DNA of 64,000 bases from Dittrichia graveolens (lineage: Eukaryota; Streptophyta; Magnoliopsida; Asterales; Asteraceae), in assembly GCA_038502395.1 (NCBI GenBank), contig JARJIL010000006.1, forward strand, positions 43,242,501 through 43,306,500, given 5' to 3'. Position 1 is the first letter of the stretch; each line of letters opens with the position of its first letter. Below the pieces are notes generated by a model, which was given only the letters and a program-made list of their open reading frames with translations, searched no databases and was not told the DNA's origin. Below are positions 43,395-54,726 of this stretch, piece by piece. The position numbers and the translations under genes are program-made.

Positions 43395-43648
43395 ATGTAT
43401 TAAACTATACCCGAATTGTTAATGTGTGTATTCAATTTCCAAAAATGTTATTGTGTGTATTAAACTTTAAAAAAGTTTGTTATTGTGTGTATTAAAGTTT
43501 CTATTGCACGTACTAAATTTATATTTTTTTGTTTTTTATGTAATCAAAATACGTACAATAACAAGAAATTAAAAGTTCAATACACAAAATAACAGTTTTT
43601 TAAAGATGGATACACACATTAACAATTGGGGCTATAATTTAATACATT
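43395..43648. mobile_element. Foldback or MITE-like element
   Basis: Inverted arms of about 100 bp share ATTGTTAATGTGTGTAT and TTATTGTGTGTATTAAA forms. Non-coding. Confidence 0.6.
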
Positions 43649-44251
43649 TTAGAGAAGTAAAACCAAGATTAAAATACCATTTGACTAACGATCAAACTTA
43701 TCCAAATTAATATAAATAACTAAAAGTGAAACAAAGTGAGAACTACCGTATCTAATTTAAATAATTATTAAATTTAAAAACAAAAGGTGAAATTTTATGA
43801 TAAACCATCTTTTGAAAGCATATATATGGTTACATACTTACATGTGTCAAAATACTCAAAACCAATGTTCCAAAATTATGGACTTTGAATTCAAATTTTG
43901 AAAATGCAGCACATTACGAATGGTCAACAAAAGTACCGTACACAAACCGATAATGTGAAACGGAATTGAAATAAAATTAGATGATAAAAATGTTAGAAAA
44001 AAAGGCAAAATAACATATTTATTCGGCTTAATTTTTAAATATTAATAATGTTTAATATAGTCTATAATTAATATATAGTGCTAAAAAACTAATTTTAGTT
44101 TTTGGATCAATGTCAAAAATGGTCCAGATTATATTTTAAAATTTTGAACGGAGTGATATTTTCGTAATTCACATATGATGTTTTACAAATCATATGTGAT
44201 TGTATACTAAATCACATGTGATTGAATATTAAAATTTTAGAACTATCATAC
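43649..44251. other. A+T-rich stretch, nothing identified
   Basis: No frame, repeat or element recognised. Confidence 0.4.
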
Positions 44252-44497
44252 AAAAAAAACGACTTTTAGAGTCGACAAAATGTCGCTGCAAAAGAGCAAA
44301 AAGTCGCCGCAAAAACTGTTTTGAGACGACAATTTTAAGTATTGCGGCGAAAAATGATCCGCCACAAAAACTCGTCCCAAAAACTTATTTGTGGTGACAA
44401 TTTAACAATTGCAGCGAAAAATGACTAACATTTGGTCTTTTACCGGATCTTTAGAGGCGACATTTGTCGCAGCAAAAAGCTATAACTCTTGTCGTGT
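44252..44497. mobile_element. CACTA-like non-autonomous element
   Basis: About 245 bp filled with GCGACAA/TTGTCGC and GTCGCCGCAAAA units in both directions. These resemble the subterminal repeats of En/Spm (CACTA) elements. The left end reads CATACAAAAAAAACGAC and the right end, inverted, CATACACGACAAG. No transposase. Confidence 0.5.
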
Positions 44498-44558
44498 ATG
44501 TTTTTTACATAGATTTTATTGAACACAACTCTATTTATATATATATATATATATATAT

Positions 44559-44792
44559 GTAGGTTAAAGTTCAAACGAGAACTGTTTTTCGTACGAGAAC
44601 TGCGAGAACCAATCTTAGCCGTCTAATTCCCCCTCCTTCAATTGGATTGCCCACCCATGAATTCCTTACATGCACCCTGCCACACTCAATCCCCCACGCT
44701 CTTCGTCCGTGAATTCCATTATCCAAAACGAACGGCCAAGATTGGTTCTCACAATTCTCGTACGAAAAACAGTTCTCGTTTGAACACTCCCC
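44559..44792. mobile_element. MITE copy 2 (AAACGAGAACTG family) beside (TA)n
   Basis: Nearly the same as 40975-41212, between (TA)n tracts on both sides. Inverted ends share CAAACGAGAACTGTTTTTCG. Confidence 0.82.
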
Positions 44793-44808
44793 TATATATA
44801 TATATATA

Positions 44809-45122
44809 CGGAATAGTTCAAATAAAAGTTATTTTTCATACGAGAACTAATATTGACCCTTAATTAGAATAAATCGAGGGCTAATATTTTTTGCGGCTAA
44901 TGATTGGCTCATTAATGAGTAATGATTGACTCATTAATAACACATTAACGAGGGGTATTTTGGCAAATCAAGGTTCACATATTATTGACGGTCCATCGGG
45001 ACGCAATTCAACGTTGGGAAAAATATATAAATGACCAAAATACTCGTATTAATAAATCATTAATGATGTTAAAAATAGTTCTCGTATTTATCGTATGAAA
45101 AGCATTATCGTTTGAACTTTTA
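44809..45122. mobile_element. Related MITE, diverged, between (TA)n tracts
   Basis: Ends read GTTCAAATAAAAGTTATTTT and, from the right, GTTCAAACGATAATGCTTTT, followed by the shared phrase CATACGAGAACTA or its like. The interior differs from the other two copies. Confidence 0.6.
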
Positions 45123-45215
45123 CATATATATATATATATATATAAACTTATTATAATTTCATATCTACTCAAATTACAATTTTTATTATTTTTTACTTAT
45201 TTATAATTAGTTTAA

Positions 45216-45350
45216 GAGTTAATTACATAAATGGTCCATGTTGTTGTCATGAAATTTCACTTTTAATCCTTTAACTTTAAAAATTATAAAAATAGTCACC
45301 ATAATTGTCATTTTGTTTCAGTTTTGATCTTTTAACCTAATTGTCGTTAA
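45216..45350. repeat. Dispersed repeat, GAGTTAATTACATAAATGG family, copy 2
   Basis: Matches 41956-42090 in sequence and order. Confidence 0.55.
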
Positions 45351-45559
45351 GTTTTGCTGTTAGAAGGCCTTGTGTATCTTGCACATTAGGATATTTTGGT
45401 CAATTTAGTCATTATCCTTGCTATCGATAGTTATGCTAAAGAACCAAAACAGATGGCGTAACACAACAATTTCTAGGTCAACGTTTTACTTTTTAAACAT
45501 ATAATTCAAAGGTATATCAGTTTGATAACAAACAGAAGAAGTCTTATCAGAGTATTTTT

Positions 45560-46480
45560 TTTATATAAAATAACACAACTGGGTTTTTCAATTTACAAAC
45601 GGTGTTACCAACATCAATACGGACAGATCATCATACCTGTTAACGGACAACAAGTGTCCCAGCACCACAAAAGCAACCCCCGGCACCGCCAAACATAAAC
45701 ATTTGCAAAAGCATACAAAGTAGAAGCAGGTTAGCTTTAAAAGCTAGTGAACACAAACATAACCATAAACCTCACATAGCACATAGAACAACACATGATA
45801 ACACAAAAAGTGATATCATATCACCTTGTGGTGTGCTGACATGATCAGTAAGCATTGTATCTCGCAAGATTGCAAATCCAGCTCAACGATCCTAATTGGG
45901 AAATCAAAAACACCCAAACGCGCTAGTGCATATGCGGGTAGCTGTCCACCAAGCTTCATTATAGAGCCAACGACTTCCTTAGGTTCAGCGGGTAGCTAAT
46001 TGCCCATTATGTTAAGGAACGGTGGTCCTGGGGAACCTATGACCCGGAATAATCCCTCGAGTCACCATGATCCGAACTATTATCCCAAAGGTCCCCTAGG
46101 ATCTAGCCATAGGCTAACCTCAACCATACGAGTATAAAACAATCCATAAATGTTTGGACATATCACATACGCATAGATGATCCAAACAAGATTCAATAGT
46201 ATGCATGCATTCATAAACACAACAATAATTTCTACACATTCAAGATGAGTAGAACACACGAGTACATGGTTCCAATGGCATAGAATCATTGCATAAATTA
46301 TAAAATATGTATTCATTCACTATTATTGTGAACCTAGCCAACATAGACATGATATTCATCATATCATCATTATAAGGAGAAACTGTCTTGACTTAGAACA
46401 TCATTTCATAACCTTAATTTTGAATATAAAGCAATAGTACCAGTGATTTCCATTAAATCCGAATTAATATACATTGATTA
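45560..46480 (-). repeat. Gypsy LTR fragment
   Basis: Shares order and phrases with the solo LTR at 50419-52518 (ACAAACGGTGTTAC, ACAAGTGT, TAGCTAGTGAA-type, ATCTCGCAAGAT against ATCTTGCCAGAT). It lacks recognisable ends. It belongs to the Tekay-like LTR family set. Confidence 0.55.
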
Positions 46481-46849
46481 GAACTTAGACACGTACAAAG
46501 ACTAAAATTAATATAAAGGTGGAACTATCGACCCATTTATTTATTTCTTAATTACATGGATAAACAGTACAAAGGCAGGAATATTAAAGTTAGTTGTATA
46601 TAATCATGAAGAAAAGTTAACTATAACAATGTCAACTTCCGGATATCAAACACTAAACTAATTCTCTCGGAAAAATTTCCGAGAAGTAAGCTACCTAGAG
46701 TTTCCGATAAATTTCCCAAAATTCCTCGAATTTTTTTGAGAAAACCCTCGCATAACGTAGCGAAAGATTTTCGAGTACTAAAATGCCCTTGGAAATTCCT
46801 CGCAAAATTTTCCAAGACATTTTCGACAAAGTAACTTGTATGACAAATT
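46481..46849. other. Degenerate stretch with GAAATTTCCGAG-like repeats
   Basis: Several AATTTCCGAG/TCTCGGAAA forms that also occur in the satellite units to the right. It may be diverged satellite. Confidence 0.4.
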
Positions 46850-47165
46850 ATCGAGAAATTTCTGAGAATTACAATTCCCTTGGAAAGCCCTATGAAACAT
46901 ATAGACATTCATATACAAATACATGTATCTAGGTTTAATCTTAAGCATAAAAAATATATTTATAGTAACGTACCTACATTAATGCATGTTCGTAAACAAG
47001 TACATATATGTAAATATTTTTGTGATTTGTATGTGTCATCATGATATGTATAGTATATTGGTATCCTATAGTGAATTATTTGTTTAATTATGCTGATAGT
47101 TGAACGTACATGTGTTTATGTATGTTTTGCTTAAAAAAATAGTATAAAATTTATAGAAGATTTTC

Positions 47166-48845
47166 TGTAACACCGTATTTTTGACCCAGATTTTTCATTT
47201 TTAAAACATTGCGGAAGTGATAGAAATTACAACAAGTATTTACAACTGAATATATACAAACGGTTTTCCAAATCAACCAAAGTTCAAAATATCAATATTA
47301 CAAAAACTACGACTCATCACAAATAAATTATGAGAGGGCCAGTCAATCACTTCCCAAGCTAACCTACTCTCAGTCGAGCCTCAGACTTACCAAAAACCTG
47401 TAAAAAGAGTGAGAGGTGGGGGATTAGCACAAATCTAAGTGAATGAAAGTAAACCACAACAGAATATCAACCACAACCGCAAGATAACTAATCAAAAATA
47501 ATCGTGTCCCGGGAAGACCAGCGGTTCTGCATGAACCTACAACCAATGTCGGCCAAAGCAAAGGTTTACCGATAGTTCATTTTCTATTCTCACACAATAT
47601 TACCCTTAAGTTGCAACAAATGCATCAGAAGATCCAAATACTGATTAGCCGATAGCAAACAAACCCAGCCCATGGGCCGAAACTGACTTCCCAATCAAAC
47701 ATGTATACATATCACTGATGCAACGATTAATTAACACACATTAGTTAATTAATCAGTAGTCATAAAGTCTATCCATGCATCATTCCATAAACAGTTGCAA
47801 CCCAAAACCAGTCACAACTAAGAACATCTGTGAGTTAACGTCCACTCGTCTCCTATTCTCAATCTCCACTTAGTGATCTTATATTACTGAGCCTTATTTG
47901 TTCCTGAGAACACAATAATACCGAATCAGTATCCAGTTCATAAATATATATCAAATCATATATTTATATCTTTATGGTTCATAAACATCATGCTAGGTTC
48001 ACATATGAATGTACATAGAGCATACAACATTAAAGAATAACAATAAACTTTAATTTCCACAAAACCCGCGGACGCGTCGCGTTCAAGTAACCGACGATTC
48101 GCGTCTTCCATGCGAAAGTCGGACCACCATCCGAATGTCGGATTACTCATCCAAAAGTCGGATCACAAGAGTCGGACCAATAGGTTGGATGACTCAAGAG
48201 TCGGACAACCAAATCTCAACTGTCGGATCAAACATACGAATGTCGGATCAAATCGGGGACGCGTCGCGTCCCATGCTTGGATGTGTCGCGTCGAGCATAA
48301 ACCTGCAACATCTGTATCTTCTTCTTCATTTATCCAGCAGACTTTCCATACTTATAAACATAAACCAACTACTAAATTCAACTATATACACTACTAAAAA
48401 CATGTATAAGGTTCATATATCATGTATACAACATCAAGAACTTATCAAATCCCTTTAAAACATCAAAACAAATAAAACCCATTTGTCAAGTTTACATACA
48501 AGTTTCATCAATGGTGTTTCTCATGTTACAAGCATAACTCAACAGCAAAGCATATCAAAATGAACATAATCATGCTGGAAACGTAATCTAACCTTCAGTT
48601 TGAATTAACAAACACCAAATCTTCACCTTCAAATTTCAAGTTTGACTAGAGTTCTAAGCTTTCTCTCTCAAAACACATACAAACACTCTCTAGCAAACTT
48701 CAAAGTGAGGAGGTGATTCAATGTTTATCCTAATATAAACCCACGTATGCAATTTCATATATATCAAAGCATGAGGTGTAATTAAAGAAATTACCCATGC
48801 TTAGTCACATAAAACCATATATAAATATCTACATGCATACGTGCT

Positions 48846-48882
<37 letters not shown>

Positions 48883-48999
48883 GACTAAACTTTAATTAAA
48901 TTTTATCAAATAAATTAATTTAACACTAAACCAAACAAATATCAAGTGTTAACTTACCAAAGCCTACATCACTACTAGGCCCAAAATCAAGATGTTACA
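47166..48999 (-). repeat. Solo LTR of the G3 family inside the tandem array
   Basis: 1834 bp, TGTAACACCG to GATGTTACA, with a perfect 5-bp duplication TTTTC on both sides (47161-47165 and 49000-49004). No internal region. It shares sequence blocks and length with the G3 LTR, so it came from a G3-like element by LTR recombination. A TATA candidate lies near 48818-48830 on the minus strand. Confidence 0.93.
48060..48300 (-). repeat. Solo-LTR island: GTCGGAT units between CGCGTCGCGT pairs
   Basis: About ten GTCGGAT or GTCGGAC units. ATCCGA-ATG-TCGGAT at 48129-48143 has perfect 6-bp arms with a 3-base loop. GGACGCGTCGCGT flanks occur at 48071 and 48257. Confidence 0.85.
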
Positions 49000-50418
49000 T
49001 TTTCGTCCTTGAAAAGCCTTCGGAAATTCTCTGAGGGCTAAAATGTAATTTTTATATATTTATCACTTTAGAACACAAATTATCAAACATATAGACATAC
49101 ATATACAAATACATGTATCTAGGTTTATCGTTAAGCATAAATTAGTATACTTATAGTAACGTACCTATATGAATACATGTTTGTAAACAAATACATATAT
49201 GTAAACGTGCTTGTGATTTGTATGTGTCATATGATGTGTATAGTATATTAGTATCCTAAAGTGAATTATTTGTTTTATTATGCTTATAATGAAATGTATT
49301 TGTGTTTATATGTGTTTTGCATTAAAAAAATATTGTAAATGATAAAAAAAATGATTTTCGTCCATGGAAAGTCCTCGAAAATTTTCTAGTGATTTCCGAG
49401 GGATAAAATGTATTTTTATATATTTATTACTTTAGAACAAAAATTATCAAACATATAGACATACATATACAAATACATGTATATAGGTTTATTGTTAAGC
49501 ATAAAATAGTATATTCATAATAACGTACCTATATGAATACATGATCGTAAACAAATACATATGTGCAAACAGGCTTGTGATTTGTATGTGTCATTATGAT
49601 TTGTATAGTATATTAGTATCCCGTAGTGAATTAGTTATTTGATTATGCTTATAATAAAATGTACATGTGTTTATTTGTGTTTTGCATTAAAAAATAGTGT
49701 AAATGATAAAAGAACGATTTTCGTCATTGGAAAACCCTCAAAAAAATTTGAGAGATTTCCGAGGGATAAAATGTACTTTTTATATATTTATCATTTTAGA
49801 ACACAAATTATCAAACATGTAGACATATATATACAAATACATGTATCTAGGTTTATCTTTAAGCATAAATTAGTATATATATAGTAACGTACATATATGA
49901 AAGAATGTTCGTAAACAAGTATGTGAATATAATCGTGCTTGTGATTTGTATGTGTCATCATGATATGTATCTTATATTAGTATCCTATAATGAATTATTT
50001 GTTTTGTTATGCTTATAATGAAACGGGTATGTGTTTATGTGTGTTTTGCATTAAAAATAGTGTAAAGGGTAAAAAACGATTTTCGTCCTTGGAAGGCCCT
50101 CGGAAATTTCCGATGACTAAAATGTAATGTAAATATATTTATCACTTTAGAGCATAAATTATCAAAAATATAGACATATATATACAAATACATGTATCTA
50201 GGTTTATCATTATATTCAAATCTGAGATCTAAAGAGTGTTGTTGAGAAAACTTTGAAAGTCCTTTGGTTGTGAAGAAGATGAGTAACAATGAATACTTGA
50301 ACAAAAGATGATGAAGTTTATGTAGAACAAGTATGAACACTTTGCATGTAACTTGAAGATTCTTTCTTGTATTGATTTGAACGTTTGGAATGCAGAGAAT
50401 AAAAATGGCAAAGGTTAC

Positions 50419-52518
50419 TGTAACACGGCCTTTGAAACCTTAAAATCAGTTAAAATTTGAGTTTTCAAACTGCATGGGTCCGTTTGTAAATAGAATGTTT
50501 ACCTGTTAGTTATCTTAACCGAATTTCAAAAGCAAAGCAGCGGAATTTTAAAAACAATAAACAAACCCAAGCCTATTTAACTATTACAGTTTAAAGCACA
50601 TGTTTGGCGTATATACAAATATACAAAACAAAACTTGCCAAACATGACAAACGGTGTTACTTTTATCTAAACCGACCATTGTATATTATATACCAAAAAG
50701 CAGTGTTCCAATCAAAAGCCTGTACCACAGCCACAAGTGTTTCCCACTCACCAGGCCTGCCTATTCTTTGTCTGAAAAAGGGAAACAAGAACAACATTAG
50801 CTATTTAAAATAGCTAGTGAATACAGACAGATATGAGTACAATAATAGCAAGTCATGATTCAATAATGAGCATACAATGCTATCCTAACATATAGCGGTA
50901 ATGCTGACATGTCCAGCAGTGCTATATCTTGCCAGATAGCTAGTCCGGCTCAATAACAACCACCGGGGGAATCAAACACTGCCAACCGTGCTGGTGTCAT
51001 CACCTAAGTGACTCTACCTACTCGTTACGGAGCCAAAGGCTCATTAGGCTCAGCCAGTTAAGGCAATCACCCCAAGAGTTTAAAGGAATAGCACTCGAGT
51101 ACCATTAGTCCCGAACAATTGCCCGAAGGCCCTTGAGACCCAGCCGAAGCTGACCTTCCATACACATATGTCCGGACTTTTCACATAGCTCATCATTAAC
51201 CCATAATAGGGATCATAGCATGCATGCATTTACACAACACTTGTATTCATCAAATTATCACAATATAAGTACATGTCTACCATATCATTTATCATGTCAA
51301 TTCTTGTTTTCTAATCTTATATGCATAAACATACAAGTCTAGGTGCAATAAATAGCATACAAGGTTCATGTAACTCATTTAGCATTCAAACCTTACTTTA
51401 TAGCATTCATAGAAGCCGGTACTCACCTTGGTTCTTATAAACAACACAAATATGGACTCGGCCCTCCTTGATGGTTTAATTACCTATTGCATATATATAG
51501 AAGTTCATTTAGATTACCACACAACATATACATGTTCTATTGTTCTAGTTTTAACCCCCAAATACAAATTAAAGTGCCAAAAACGATCAAACCACAACCC
51601 ATGTACCCAAAACATCGAACGACAGAAATCAGTGGGCTGCACAGGAGTTCACGCCGTGAACTGCATCCAGCAGGTCTGTTTGCTGTGTAATCCGTCCAAA
51701 CTCAAGTCCAAGCCTTTCTTAATTATTTCCAGGTTATTTACTAAGTTTGGGACATCATTTGGAGTCTATAAACATACAAATATCATGCTTTAACATCAGA
51801 TTCATGTTTGAATCATCAATTCACCATTAAAGACCCATTTGGTCAAATTCTTGAAATTCAATCTAATTAGCTTCTATAATTCATAATATGAGTTCTAAAC
51901 TACTTATAGATGACTTTAGAACAGATTTCTACTCAAAAATCTAAGCTTCAATTTCTAATTTCATTTGTACCATTTTTGACCTAAAGCTTGAGATGAAGAA
52001 CAAAGATGGATGCTTACAAGGAATAAGGAAGGAGATGAAGATGATGAAGTCTGGAGCAGATTATAATCCTTAGCTTTTGATTAATTCCAGCCTTGATCCT
52101 TGATGCAATCTCTCCTTGGTTGCTCTTTATTTGGAATGGCTTCAAGAACACAAGAGAAGAAAGCGTGAGGTGTGTATGTGTTTTCTTAGGTGTGAGTGTG
52201 TGTGTTTGAGATATGATAATAAGAGAACCGACTTTGGTTCTCTATTATCCACTTGGGGTATTTTGTTCCCCTTTTCAACATACAAACGACACCCGAATAA
52301 CCGTTTCAACTAACGAGGATATTTTTTGGAAACATCGTTTGAAACCAGTTATTATTTTATCATTCTTATCTAATTTTATTACTATTTTAAAGTTCACATT
52401 TATCTGACGAATAACTAATTTTTATTAATACTTTCATATATATTCATATTTAATTCATTTAATTAAATTTCACATACCAAATGGAGCACACGAATAGGCC
52501 CGATTTGAGGATGTTACA
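50419..52518 (-). repeat. Solo gypsy LTR (2100 bp) in the C3 LTR
   Basis: TGTAACACGG to GATGTTACA, flanked by the perfect 5-bp duplication GTTAC (50414-50418 and 52519-52523). No PBS, polypurine tract or coding region. The family is the same as the fragment at 45560-46480. AGTTCACG and CGTGAACT at 51646-51662 form a perfect hairpin. Confidence 0.93.
51646..51662 (-). repeat. Solo-LTR island: AGTTCACG-C-CGTGAACT
   Basis: A perfect 8-bp-arm inverted repeat with a 1-base loop, followed by GCATCCAGCAGGTCTGTTTG, a context also seen after the G4 island. Confidence 0.75.
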
Positions 52519-52713
52519 GTTACCTTACAAACTAGGTTTGCAAGGTATTTAAACTAAAGCCACATGGGCCTAAAGCCACATGGGCCCAAACTAGGCTAAA
52601 TTAAGAATTACAAATAACAAAGTGGGCTAAGCCCATTACAAATACTTAGTCTAGTAAAGATAAATACATACAACAAAAGAACACAAGGCTAACAAACTAA
52701 TAAATGTCTAACA

Positions 52714-52727
52714 TTCTCCCCCTTTTG
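52714..52727 (-). other. Polypurine tract of C3
   Basis: CAAAAGGGGGAGAA on the minus strand, adjoining the LTR start TGTTAGAC. Confidence 0.85.
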
Positions 52728-52848
52728 TTGCCTTGTGTTGAAGCAGGTATTGTTCATCTGCTTCTCTGACCTAGGATCATTTCCCAGCTCCTTATGGCCT
52801 TTCTCTTTTAGATCTTTTCCTCCAGCTGATCCGCAATTATGGTCATTT

Positions 52849-53604
52849 TTACCAACTCTGATTGATCTGGCAAGTGTCGGTTATTAAAGCACGTTCTGCG
52901 GAATTTAGATATACACCTTTGGAGCGTTCCATCAGAATATGCACTGAGCTCCAAGAGTCGAAGGAATGCTTTGCCGCCGTTAAAGTTTGATATGATGAAT
53001 CCATCGGCTCCTTCATAATCCTCATCAAAATTTTAATGATGGTGTATTTTCTTTGCTTGTCTAGCTTAGAATGTTGTTGGTTGGGCCTTTGAACGTTTAT
53101 CTTTGCAAGATCAGCCTCAACAACTAGCTGTAGATCGTGGGTTTTACACAGGAGGATTTTCTTCCGCATGAAGTCTCTAAGAACCTGGAGAGCTCTTTGT
53201 TCCTCCCGATTCTTTTCAGTCTTATAGGTCAGCTCATCTTCCATATGAGTTATATCCCTCAAATTCAGAAATCTAAGTTCGACCTCGTGAAATGTATAGC
53301 TTTTCCCATCTGCTCTATTGACGTAAAAGTGAACCATTGAGTAGTTGAGGAAGTTACGCAAGTACACGAATTCGATCTTGACAATTGGATATTTGGAGGC
53401 CACTTGTTCTTTTTCGCTTGTATGGAAGGTGGCGGCGAATCGGACAGACTTCTCATGCTCTTGAGAGTTCAGCACATATAGATCATCAACCTCTCTGACT
53501 TCCTCTGAAAACATATCTGGAATTCTCTCTTCCAGATATGGAGTATTAAGCCATTGAGTAGGCCAGCGAAGACGGTCCTTTGCAAGTGCTTCCCTTGGCC
53601 TCAT
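52849..53604 (-). CDS. C3 accessory region, RADGK-YTF module
   Basis: A 251-residue open segment. Its central phrase NRADGKSYTFHEVELRFLNL followed by DITHM matches a module (RADGK, YTF, E, L-L-DI-M) that I recall as very frequent in retroelement-derived proteins of Tanacetum and relatives. Its function is not known. A serine-rich tail has SAKHSFDSWS-like composition and ends near SAERALITD. No membrane segment or catalytic motif is visible. It is the most 3' accessory frame, 120 bp from the polypurine tract. The start may be internal, since an open frame continues the sense of 53950-54249 after a break. Confidence 0.65.
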   Translation of the reverse strand: MRPREALAKDRLRWPTQWLNTPYLEERIPDMFSEEVREVDDLYVLNSQEHEKSVRFAATFHTSEKEQVASKYPIVKIEFVYLRNFLNYSMVHFYVNRADGKSYTFHEVELRFLNLRDITHMEDELTYKTEKNREEQRALQVLRDFMRKKILLCKTHDLQLVVEADLAKINVQRPNQQHSKLDKQRKYTIIKILMRIMKEPMDSSYQTLTAAKHSFDSWSSVHILMERSKGVYLNSAERALITDTCQINQSW

Positions 53605-53650
53605 ATTTGTGATGTTTGGCCTTTTATGCTATAATTCTTTCGTGAGTGGC

Positions 53651-54684
53651 CTAAGGTTTGGGTCCTCCATGATAGGTTGCAGGTACTGGACACTCACCCT
53701 CTTGTTGAACAGATCTTTGAGGTTGTTGCTGACTGATAAGATCTATGGGCGGAATATTGAATTGCCCCTGTTCTGGTGGGAAAATTTCAAGCAGCTCCCT
53801 GTTTACTGTAGTAAAGACCTTGCGTATATTGATCAGTTCTTCCACTTCCTCAGTTATTGGCCTTTTGCCTTTGGATTTTTCGGTTGAAGATTCGGGAAGG
53901 GAAGATTCTGGTTCTGTAGTAGTTGTTTGGATTTGCGGGATTTGGATTGTTAGGATTTGGTTGTTGGAGTTTCTGGTCTTTCTGTCTCTGACTCTGCCCC
54001 CTGACCAGCTTCAAATTCAAATTCTGCAATTACGGGCTCAGCTGGTTGTTGTTGTTGTTTGCTCCCATTACCACTGCCACTCTGACCCTCTAACAGCTTG
54101 GATACTAGGGCGGCCTCAATTCTTAGTACTGTACTTTGAGCCCCAATGTATCGCCGCTGCCGCTTCTCCCCCTCATGATGTCCTGGATCCTCAGGATCAT
54201 CATGCCTCCGCTTTCGAGACTCGGATTGGGCTTTGCAGGACTCCTCCACTACTTCCAGCCTTTTGCTTATATTAGATATGGTGGCGGTTAGGGCATTTAA
54301 GGCTTGTAGGAAGGTATCTTGGAAGGTGGTGGAGCTGGAGGATGCGGGCTGGGGTTGTTGTTGTTGTGCTGCAAGTATGTTGGATTGTTCGGTGGTTGGA
54401 TTGGCAACACTATTTAGTTTCGCATGTAGGAGGTCCTTGAGTTCATCGATAGATTAATCTCGCTCAATGACAGTGGGTGGTCGGTTTTCAAGGGCACAGA
54501 TTTGGGCTCTGAGGGAACTGATTTCAGTGTGAAGTTGTGTGTTAACATACTCCCTCAGGCCTGAGTCAAGAGTTGAGAACTTAGAATCCATAAAGGATCG
54601 TAGTTCCGTTGTAACCCCGAGCTCACTAAGAGGCTCGGTTGGCACAGGTCTTTCAGACCTGTGGCCCTCATGCAGTGTTGGCAT
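53651..54684 (-). pseudogene. C3 accessory region, coiled-coil and charged middle part
   Basis: Three partial frames (54454-54684, 53950-54249 and 53651-53845) appear to be one broken protein part. The first has a helix (FMDSKFSTLDSGLREYVNTQ) that looks like a coiled coil. The second is basic then glutamine rich (RKRRHDDPEDPGHHEGEKRQ), with a possible nuclear-localisation-like cluster. The third is proline/glutamine rich. Stops lie between them. The layout (globular N-part, low-complexity part, coiled coil, C-terminal module) parallels the accessory frame of C1. Function unknown. Confidence 0.5.
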
Positions 54685-54726
54685 AATGGTAGCACTGGAG
54701 GGACTTCTGCTCGATCCTCGTGTTAC

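Larger units (their letters stand above)
46850..50214. repeat. Tandem repeat array, about 351-364 bp unit
   Basis: The landmark ACATGTATCTAGGTTTA recurs at 46921, 49111, 49475 (one change), 49839 and 50190. The steps are 364, 364 and 351 bp, and the first step is 351 bp once the inserted solo LTR with its duplication (1839 bp) is removed. Each unit also has GTAACGTAC, TTTGTATGTGTCAT and a CCTCGGAAATTTCCGAGG-like knot. No coding. Confidence 0.9.
50223..52713 (-). repeat. 3' LTR of C3, interrupted
   Basis: The right end is certain: GTCTAACA at 52713 beside the polypurine tract. The left end is put at TGAGATCTAAAG (50223) because the satellite stops just before it. Without the inserted 2105 bp the LTR is about 386 bp. 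A TATA-like TTTAAATA (minus strand, 52545-52553) lies just inside the insertion site, with TGGGCCCAAACT upstream at 52581-52592. Confidence 0.7.
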
